Shown here: positions 6,349 to 10,929 of the stretch, piece by piece
How the letters are laid out: each line of letters begins with the position of its first letter
Numbering within the stretch: position 1 is the first letter of the stretch
Origin: Candidatus Thiodiazotropha taylori
GTDB lineage: Bacteria > Pseudomonadota > Gammaproteobacteria > Chromatiales > Chromatiaceae
Direction of reading: 5' to 3'
Length of the DNA: 10,929 nucleotides
NCBI GenBank assembly: GCA_019100305.1
Contig: JAHRHW010000113.1
Coordinates: forward strand, 1 to 10,929
Notes under the pieces: generated by a model
What the model was told of the DNA's origin: nothing
The model's input: the letters and a program-made list of their open reading frames with translations, nothing else
The model's database searches: none
Program-made: the position numbers and the translations under genes

Positions 6349-6939
6349 ATGAATATTAATAGATGCCCAAATTCCATTAGAATTCATTATCTGATGCTCA
6401 TCTTGTTTGTCGCATTGGTTCCCTACCGAGCACTTGCCTTGGAAAGTTCTCTCGAGTTACCGGCAAATGCAAGTGCATTAAAATATGGTAATGGCTGGAA
6501 ATGTGATCAAGGCTATCGAGAAGTGAATAAGCGCTGTATTGCCATCAAGACACCCGCTAACGCATACCTGACACACAAGTCCTACGGACAGGGCTGGGAA
6601 TGTAAATGGGGATATCGAGAACTAGATAAATCCTGTGTTGCGATCAATGTACCCCAGCACGGATATTTGACTGACTCCTCAAGTGGACCCAGTTGGAAGT
6701 GCGAACGTGGGTATAGAGCGGTCGGTAAGGAATGTGTAGCGATCAAAGTGCCAGCCAAAGGATACTTGACAGACTCTTTGTATGGGCCTGGTTGGAAGTG
6801 CGATCGAGGATACATAGAGAAGAGAGATCAGTGTTTTGCTGTAGAAGTGCCTGCTGAAGCTCATCTTGATTATACCGGCACGAATTGGGTATGTAATCGT
6901 CCTTACCAAGTGAAACAGGATAAATGTGTGCTGCCCTGA
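6349..6939 (+). CDS. Secreted protein of five CX10C repeats
   Basis: 196 aa. Residues 1-30 are a signal peptide: a basic start, a hydrophobic stretch YLMLILFVALVPY, and a likely cleavage after ALA30. The mature part is five tandem units of the form VPAxxYLTDSxYGPGWKCDRGY followed by six to seven polar residues and a second Cys in C[VI]A[IV]. Cysteines are at 52/63, 85/96, 118/129, 151/162 and 182/193, always ten residues apart. The period is exactly 33 residues for the first four units and 31 for the last, which ends CVLP. Each pair probably makes one disulfide per unit in the periplasm or outside the cell. Similar C/W/G/Y repeats occur at the ends of other exported bacterial proteins, without an assigned function that I know. 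The ATG at 6349 has only a weak ribosome site. The one extra Cys (Cys6) lies in the signal peptide. Confidence 0.82.
   Translation: MNINRCPNSIRIHYLMLILFVALVPYRALALESSLELPANASALKYGNGWKCDQGYREVNKRCIAIKTPANAYLTHKSYGQGWECKWGYRELDKSCVAINVPQHGYLTDSSSGPSWKCERGYRAVGKECVAIKVPAKGYLTDSLYGPGWKCDRGYIEKRDQCFAVEVPAEAHLDYTGTNWVCNRPYQVKQDKCVLP
6460..6936 (+). repeat. Five tandem ~99-base coding repeats
   Basis: The units begin at Pro38, Pro69, Pro102, Pro135 and Pro168 of the secreted protein. The inner units are 99 bases (33 codons) each. They match well in protein but less well in DNA, so the array is old or under selection rather than a fresh expansion. The third and fourth units are the most alike. Confidence 0.75.
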
Positions 6940-6994
6940 TTCGATCTAATATCAGCAATAACAGATTCTATACAGTGCGGTGGTTATCTATAAA

Positions 6995-7030
6995 ATGAAA
7001 TATAGCTTTTCCCAGAACATAAGCAGATGA
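6995..7030 (+). CDS. 11-codon mini-ORF overlapping the start of the RRM-like gene
   Basis: ATG at 6995 opens MKYSFSQNISR, and its TGA (7028-7030) overlaps the ATG of the next gene in an ATGA junction. The downstream gene has no good Shine-Dalgarno, so translational coupling would explain its initiation. The mini-ORF has only a poor GGTGG at long distance. Chance overlap remains possible. Confidence 0.3.
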   Translation: MKYSFSQNISR

Positions 7031-7335
7031 AATTACTTATACCAAGAATCAATGACAAGACAACACGAAAGGATATGAGGGATTTTGCCAATAGAGTTCT
7101 CGAAAAGTGGATTCGCCTCCCTTTCTCTTCACAACCAAGAATTGTCAGCTGCAAAATTATATCTATCACCAGTAATGTGGGTGTGATTCAACGTCATGGT
7201 TTGATTAATGTATTCCCTGATGACGCAGCGTTGAGGATCATTCGGAAATTAAACGGTGAGTACCTCAAAGGGAAGCGCGTTGGTGTAAAACAATACTATG
7301 GCATCCCAAAAGAATCTGGTCCCTATCTAACCTGA
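7027..7335 (+). CDS. Small RRM-like (putative RNA-binding) protein
   Basis: 102 aa. The second half carries the end of an RNA-recognition-motif fold: a strand GVIQRHGLINVF (residues ~52-63), a helix DDAALRIIRKLNGEYLKG, and a last strand KRVGVKQYYG. ALRIIRKLNG..LKGKRV matches the RRM helix-2/strand-4 signature (A...I..LNG..L.GK.V.V). The N-terminal part begins KLLIPRINDKTTRKDMRDFA like RNP-2 and helix 1, but the aromatic RNP-1 strand is degenerate (GLINVF for the usual GFGFVE-like motif). Binding residues are therefore not conserved in the canonical form. It is probably cytoplasmic. The ribosome site is weak; see the overlapping mini-ORF. TATAAA at 6989-6994 could be a -10. The family assignment is moderate. 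Confidence 0.55.
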   Translation: MKLLIPRINDKTTRKDMRDFANRVLEKWIRLPFSSQPRIVSCKIISITSNVGVIQRHGLINVFPDDAALRIIRKLNGEYLKGKRVGVKQYYGIPKESGPYLT

Positions 7336-7646
7336 CTTGTTTTTATTCCTTGGTTATCCAGCATAGTCAGCCATTTGGTGGTAGATTTGGGAATTATCGA
7401 AATCCATCTGGTAAAATTCCATTCTCCATGATTTTTTCCTTTTTTTGATTTTCGTGTAATCCACGCAGTCTGTATAGACTCAGGGAGTGGATGTGATCAG
7501 ATGACCTTGGCGAACCCCTCGGATAGCTGTTACTGCCAGAATTCAGACAAAACCAAAACTTGAGGTCGGGATAATCTCAGCTAAGCTAAAAGACTCCGGT
7601 GGTGACTCTCCCGGACTATTGACATCCATTTTTACCGACACAGATC
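7336..7646. other. 311-base gap, hairpin and T-runs, no gene seen
   Basis: The gap contains a weak stem GGAATT/AATTCC (7390-7395, 7415-7420) followed after 11 bases by runs of T (7432-7437 and 7440-7446), a possible terminator for the RRM-like gene. A second hairpin spans 7460-7491: TCCAC/GTGGA outside AGTCT-gtat-AGACT. A 20-codon frame at 7501 has no other support. TTGACA at 7619-7624 is too close to the next ATG to be its -35. Confidence 0.4.
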
Positions 7647-8258
7647 ATGAACATTAGATTCCGTCTTGCAACCCCTGAAGACAGTCGTTTTATTGCCAGC
7701 ATGATTGACCTCTCATCCGACGGTATTGCAACAATCGAGTGGCAGGAGGAGTGCGATGAAGTTTCAGGTAAAACTGCACTGGATGTTGGCAGTGAGTGGT
7801 ATGCGCGTGAGCAGGGAGATTACAGTTATGTTAACTGCCTGATTGCTGAAGCGGACCGCCCGGTCGGCATGATACTCTCTTTTCCGATTACCCAGGAAAA
7901 TTACAGCGAAGACGGTAAACCACCGCCCTATGCTGCAGATGACGTCTTTGCGCCCTACAAGTACCTGGAAGCGCTCAATAGCTGGTACATATGTGGTGTT
8001 GCCGTCATACCAGAATACCGGAAACAGGGAGTCGGAAAAAAGCTGATTGAACACTCGATGGATCTGGCCAACAAGCGCGGTTATTCTAATGCAAGCCTCA
8101 TAGCCGTTTACGCAAAAAAGAGATTGATAGCTTACTATCAGTCTCTCGGTTTCAAAATCACCCGCAAGGCGCCCATTGTCGAACACCCGGGTATTCGGGT
8201 TACGGGTGAGGTTGTGTTGATGGAAACCCATCCTCAGGATCCCACACTCCTGGTCTAA
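7647..8258 (+). CDS. GNAT-family N-acetyltransferase
   Basis: 203 aa with the GNAT fold: IRFRLATPEDSRFIASMI opens strand 1 and helix 1, CLIAEADRPVGMILSFPI is the central strand pair, and motif A is ICGVAVIPEYRKQGVGKKLI (residues 115-134), in which R125-K-Q-G-V-G130 forms the acetyl-CoA pyrophosphate loop. Motif B follows with IAYYQSLGFKI near residue 170. These enzymes move acetyl from CoA to an amine; the acceptor cannot be told. No signal peptide. The ATG lacks a clear Shine-Dalgarno. The gene stands alone, with 311 bases before and 273 after. Confidence 0.92.
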   Translation: MNIRFRLATPEDSRFIASMIDLSSDGIATIEWQEECDEVSGKTALDVGSEWYAREQGDYSYVNCLIAEADRPVGMILSFPITQENYSEDGKPPPYAADDVFAPYKYLEALNSWYICGVAVIPEYRKQGVGKKLIEHSMDLANKRGYSNASLIAVYAKKRLIAYYQSLGFKITRKAPIVEHPGIRVTGEVVLMETHPQDPTLLV

Positions 8259-8287
8259 AGGCCTTAGTCGAACGAATATGTTGCCTT

Positions 8288-8301
8288 CCCTGCTAACAGG
8301 G
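8288..8301 (+). terminator. Small hairpin after the GNAT gene
   Basis: CCCTG-ctaa-CAGGG lies 30 bases past the GNAT stop. The stem is short and no T-run follows, so this is a weak terminator candidate. Confidence 0.3.
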
Positions 8302-8414
8302 TATTAGTGTACGTCGTCTAACTTGATATTATCTGTATAACCCTGATTTCTGTGATGTTAGCTTGTGTCTTCCCACTAATCGCTAATCCTCGAGAATTCC
8401 GTTTTCCTAACTTC

Positions 8415-8478
8415 TGGATGAATAGTCAATAATTGTGGATGTTTGAACATTAAACTGTGATTCACGCCGCGCCATACT
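8415..8478 (+). promoter_or_regulatory. Duplicated promoter with ATGTnnnnACAT operator, copy B
   Basis: Same order and spacing as copy A (4207-4271): TGGATGAAT (8415-8423), TCAATA, TGGATGT, dyad ATGT-ttga-ACAT (8439-8450), -35-like TTAAAC (8450-8455), 17-base spacer, CATACT (8473-8478). The loop of the dyad differs (ttga against acaa) while the arms are identical, which is what a selected binding site would show. The dyad start lies 93 bases before the gene's ATG, against 94 in copy A. Confidence 0.6.
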
Positions 8479-8531
8479 GGATTACATCAGATCAACAAAT
8501 GATCCTTGTAACTACCGTTCAGGAGCACGAC

Positions 8532-8921
8532 ATGACTACTCAGATCACAGACATCAAGCTTAGCTTTGGTTCGATTGTGGAAAACTTTGAGCGCTCGTTC
8601 AAACAAGGAAATATGGCTGACCTTGCAGCATTCTATTCTGACAACGCAATGCTGCTACCTTCTGGTAGCGATGTCATCGAAGGGCGACAGGCAATCGAAG
8701 CTTATTGGCAACACGCCATCGATATGGGCATTAAGTCAATCAGGATCGATCTTATGGAACTGGAACAGCATGGTGACTCTGCCACCGAAGTTAGCCATTA
8801 TACCATGTTTGATGGTGAAGAGAGTGTCGTAGACCAGGGTAAAGGCATCATGATCTGGAAATACGATGGTAGTGCCTGGAAGATGCACCGAGACATCTGG
8901 ACAAGCAATTCAGCTTATTAG
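8532..8921 (+). CDS. DUF4440/SnoaL-like (NTF2-fold) protein
   Basis: The 129-aa protein has the cone-shaped NTF2-like fold of YybH/DUF4440 proteins: helix IVENFERSFKQGNMADLAAF, then YSDNAMLLPSG, then IEGRQAIEAYWQHAIDMGIK, and closing strands GKGIMIWKYDGSAWKMHRDI. Many such proteins are cytoplasmic and dimeric with a ligand pocket, and their substrates are unknown. An upstream in-frame ATG at 8457 is possible, but AGGAGC (8521-8526), 5 bases before the ATG at 8532, and the matching start in the duplicate at 4326 both favour 8532. The promoter is the conserved block at 8415-8478. The amidohydrolase gene begins 60 bases downstream on the same strand and may be co-transcribed. Confidence 0.85.
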   Translation: MTTQITDIKLSFGSIVENFERSFKQGNMADLAAFYSDNAMLLPSGSDVIEGRQAIEAYWQHAIDMGIKSIRIDLMELEQHGDSATEVSHYTMFDGEESVVDQGKGIMIWKYDGSAWKMHRDIWTSNSAY

Positions 8922-8981
8922 AGAGCATTACGACGGTCACAACTATACTGTTTCCAGGTACTTATATTCCGTCGAAATACT

Positions 8982-9896
8982 ATGATCAGACATATCCAAA
9001 TCTCAATGATCACTGCCCTGCTCTCACTCACTGCCCTTCTTTTACCACAAAGTTTACGTAGTGAAGGGCTGTCAAAACTGGCCGATACACATCTGCACTG
9101 GAAATGGAATCAAAAAGAGGTCACGGAACCTGAACAGGCTATAAAGATCCTGCGTGATAACCAGGTTGCGCTGGCGGTGGTTACCGGCGCTCCACCGGAA
9201 CTGGCACTGGAGCTGCATGAGTTGGCGCCTGACCTGGTGATACCCATTTATGGGGTTTATCAGGGCCGGAGCGACTGGTCGAACTGGTATCGGGATAAGT
9301 CAATGGTCGGGCGTGTCCGGAAGGCACTGGCAACGGGGCGCTACCGGGGTATTGGTGAGCTGCATATGATCGGTGGCTTCATATCGGATTGGAAGCACCC
9401 GAATATCGCTGCCCTGTTTCAACTTGCCGCTGAGTTTGATGTTCCGGTTCTGGTCCATACCGAATTTTCCCGTGCCAATTATCTGATTGGCTTCTGTAGC
9501 GCACATCCTGAAACCCGTTTTTTATGGGCACATGCGGGTTCTGTCGTTCCACCCGTTGAGGTAGCGAGAGCATTAGGCCAGTGTGACAACCTGAGTGTGG
9601 AACTGTCAGCGCGTGATCCATGGCGGCATGTGGGTATGCGTATTGCGGATGAATCGGGTCATTTGAAAAAAGAGTGGCATGATCTGGTCATCGCGAACGC
9701 CGACCGATTCATGATCGGCTCAGACCCGGTTTGGCCGGTCGAACAACTCAATCCCTGGGACGAACCCGATACAGGTTGGCACCATCTGACACGTTTCCTC
9801 AATTTTCATCGTAACTGGTTAGAGCAGCTGCCTGAAGATGTTGCCCAAAAAGTAGCTTATCAAAATGCATTGGATTACTTTAAATCGCAAAAATGA
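8982..9896 (+). CDS. Exported amidohydrolase-superfamily metal-dependent hydrolase
   Basis: 304 aa. Residues 1-27 are a hydrophobic signal sequence (MITALLSLTALLLPQS). The mature part is a TIM barrel of the amidohydrolase-2 type. Metal ligands visible are the DxHxH motif at Asp35-His37-His39 (DTHLHW), Glu126 (GIGELH) where some families have a bridging residue, His159 (VLVHTEF), His184 (FLWAHAG) and the catalytic Asp248 (MIGSDPVWP). All core residues are present, so it should be an active hydrolase or decarboxylase-like lyase in the periplasm. The substrate is unknown. No good Shine-Dalgarno precedes the ATG, and a good promoter is not evident, so read-through from the DUF4440 gene 60 bases upstream is plausible. 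Confidence 0.85.
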   Translation: MIRHIQISMITALLSLTALLLPQSLRSEGLSKLADTHLHWKWNQKEVTEPEQAIKILRDNQVALAVVTGAPPELALELHELAPDLVIPIYGVYQGRSDWSNWYRDKSMVGRVRKALATGRYRGIGELHMIGGFISDWKHPNIAALFQLAAEFDVPVLVHTEFSRANYLIGFCSAHPETRFLWAHAGSVVPPVEVARALGQCDNLSVELSARDPWRHVGMRIADESGHLKKEWHDLVIANADRFMIGSDPVWPVEQLNPWDEPDTGWHHLTRFLNFHRNWLEQLPEDVAQKVAYQNALDYFKSQK

Positions 9897-9936
9897 CCTC
9901 TCAAACCTGTCCGCGTGATCTTAGTTTTATATAAAT

Positions 9937-9954
9937 AACTATTTATCAATAGTT
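9937..9954. terminator. AT-rich hairpin after the amidohydrolase gene
   Basis: AACTATT-tatc-AATAGTT is a perfect 7-bp stem with a 4-base loop, 40 bases past the stop. It is AT-rich and therefore weak; no T-run follows. Confidence 0.3.
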
Positions 9955-9989
9955 TAAGCAACAGTTGACAGATGGAATGTCTGGCTGCA

Positions 9990-10232
9990 CTGCAGCATCA
10001 CCGATACCCTACAAAGCGCTTCACTCATTAAATTCGTAATCCAAACAAGCAGTTAATAACCATCTGTTAGGCGGGGTAAAGATCGCTGCAATATTAGCCT
10101 CTATCGTTGATTTTAACGAGATATGTCGACAATTTATCCTTGTATTGCATATATCAACACTAAATATCGTTAAATTTAAGATGAAATGTCGACAGTTATA
10201 CATTATATTGCGCTGCAGCATCTGTACCCTAC
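9990..10232 (+). repeat. Direct repeat flanking a 200-base AT-rich block upstream of mqo
   Basis: CTGCAGCATC (9990-9999) then TACCCTAC (10005-10012) recurs as CTGCAGCATC (10213-10222) then TACCCTAC (10225-10232). The two copies differ only in the length of the short spacer (5 against 2 bases). They lie 223 bases apart and bracket the AT-rich segment that holds the TGTCGACA palindromes. No coding sequence is seen in the 371 bases between 9896 and 10268. Confidence 0.55.
10124..10194. promoter_or_regulatory. Paired TGTCGACA palindromes upstream of mqo
   Basis: ATGTCGACA occurs at 10123-10131 and 10186-10194, each containing the 8-bp palindrome TGTCGACA and followed by nTTA or nTTAT. Their centres are exactly 63 bp apart, six turns of B-DNA. 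A third dyad, TTTAACGA (10112-10119) against TCGTTAAA (10167-10174), is interleaved. The right copy sits next to AT-rich -10-like sequence (TATACA at 10197, TATATT at 10204). The arrangement suggests operators for a regulator that loops or binds cooperatively; the protein is not identifiable. Confidence 0.45.
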
Positions 10233-10267
10233 CCATTTTAGTGTTTGATGAAACCGGAGGCAGCCGT

Positions 10268-10929
10268 ATGACGATGCATAAGACCGATGTGCTTTTGATT
10301 GGTGGTGGCATCATGAGCAAAACACTGGCTATGCTGGTGACGCAGCTCGATTCCTCCCGTCATATCACGGTGGTCGAGCAAGCGGCAACATTAGCCACCG
10401 AGAGCACGCATGCCTGGAACAACGCCGGCACCGGACACGCGGGTTACTGCGAACTCAACTATACCCCTCAGCAAAGTAATGGTGAGATCGCCATCGAAAG
10501 AGCATTGGGTATAAACGCCCGCTTCGAGGAGTCCCTGCAGTTTTGGAGCGGATTGGTTCGCAAGGGTGCTCTGTCGAAACCCTCAGCCTTTATCAATCCA
10601 GTCCCCCATATGAGCTGGGTGGAGGGAAAAGAGAGCGTCAGCTACCTCAAGCAGCGCCAGCAAGCTCTGGTCACGCATCCTCTATTCGAAGAGATGGCGT
10701 ATGCGGATGATCCGGCCACTCTAAAGGAGTGGTTACCTATGATGATGGCTGAGCGTGATATGGGGCAACCCATGGCGGCCACACGAGTGGCACACGGCAC
10801 AGACATCAACTTTGGCGAGCTGACCCGCTCGATGGGTGAGCATCTCTCCCATGAGGAGTCCGTCGACTATTGGCTTTCAACCGAGGTCTTGGGATTGAAG
10901 AAGGTGGGAGATCGCTGGCATGTGACAAC
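10268..10929 (+). CDS. mqo: Malate:quinone oxidoreductase, 5' part
   Basis: 220 codons are visible before the window ends, a little under half of the usual ~490-500 residues. The enzyme is an FAD-dependent peripheral inner-membrane protein that oxidises malate to oxaloacetate and passes electrons to quinone. The FAD Rossmann motif VLLIGGGIMS spans residues 8-17 with the acidic Glu37 at the end of strand 2 (TVVEQ). The Mqo signatures follow: AWNNAGTGHAGYCELNYTP, FINPVPHMSWVEG, DDPATLKEWLPMM and ATRVAHGTDINFGELTR. GGAGG (10256-10260) lies 7 bases before the ATG and favours it over Met3. The upstream leader carries paired palindromes and a direct repeat, so transcription may be regulated. No frame damage is seen in the part present. 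Confidence 0.96.
   Translation, partial: MTMHKTDVLLIGGGIMSKTLAMLVTQLDSSRHITVVEQAATLATESTHAWNNAGTGHAGYCELNYTPQQSNGEIAIERALGINARFEESLQFWSGLVRKGALSKPSAFINPVPHMSWVEGKESVSYLKQRQQALVTHPLFEEMAYADDPATLKEWLPMMMAERDMGQPMAATRVAHGTDINFGELTRSMGEHLSHEESVDYWLSTEVLGLKKVGDRWHVT

Noticed and set aside
6460..6936. Regular ~99-base repeats as a CRISPR array
   Set aside because: The repeats are in frame, protein-coding with conserved cysteines, and have no alternating repeat/unique-spacer structure.
7501..7563. 20-codon frame MTLANPSDSCYCQNSDKTKT resembling a SEC-C zinc motif
   Set aside because: No ribosome site, too short, and the Cys/His pattern is incomplete.
7619..7624. Perfect TTGACA as a -35 for the GNAT gene
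   Set aside because: A -10 at 17 bases would fall on the start codon (AGATCA), and no TATAAT-like hexamer is there.
7764..8231. 155-codon minus-strand frame inside the GNAT gene
   Set aside because: Antisense shadow of a well-supported acetyltransferase.

Overview
The window looks like an accessory stretch of a gammaproteobacterial chromosome. Shine-Dalgarno sites are ordinary, and the recognisable families (Mqo, a DsrC/TusE-superfamily protein, an RND pump, a ToxR/CadC-type regulator, DUF1488) are typical of that class. The DsrC-like protein makes a sulfur-oxidising lineage plausible. That is an inference; the window has no rRNA, tRNA or other phylogenetic marker that settles it.

Layout. 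(1) 1-466: the last ~135 codons of an RND efflux transporter, cut off at the 5' side. (2) 467-740: two hairpins and no gene. (3) 741-3849: a visibly GC-richer three-gene module. A minus-strand pair, DUF4242 (nickel-binding-like) followed by a nitrilase, is divergent from a membrane-anchored winged-helix/TPR regulator. (4) 3937-4483: debris. It holds a C-terminal TPR gene fragment, then a promoter plus a 15-codon gene start that closely match the promoter region of the intact DUF4440/SnoaL-like gene at 8532, then a long hairpin. (5) 4483-5859: four minus-strand genes, namely a DsrC-superfamily protein with no cysteine, a 69-aa protein, a 42-aa very basic protein and a DUF1488 protein. (6) 5884-6348: a 465-base gap with a perfect 15-bp palindrome. 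(7) 6349-8921, plus strand: a secreted protein of five CX10C repeats, a small RRM-like protein behind an 11-codon mini-ORF, a GNAT acetyltransferase and a DUF4440/SnoaL-like protein. (8) 8982-9896: an exported amidohydrolase-fold metal hydrolase. (9) 9897-10267: a complex leader with direct repeats and paired TGTCGACA palindromes, followed by the 5' part of mqo (malate:quinone oxidoreductase), which runs off the window.

How the parts work together. The nitrilase, DUF4242 and divergent regulator form the clearest functional unit: the regulator probably controls a short nitrile-processing operon. Mqo is housekeeping and feeds TCA-cycle electrons to quinone. The rest is a patchwork of small monocistronic genes with gaps of 60-500 bases and at least three decayed genes. 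This fits a region of repeated insertion, duplication and deletion. I saw no CRISPR array, transposase, integrase, tRNA or recognisable defence cassette. The observations most worth following are the duplicated promoter with its ATGTnnnnACAT site, the nitrilase module, the cysteine-free DsrC homologue and the CX10C repeat protein.
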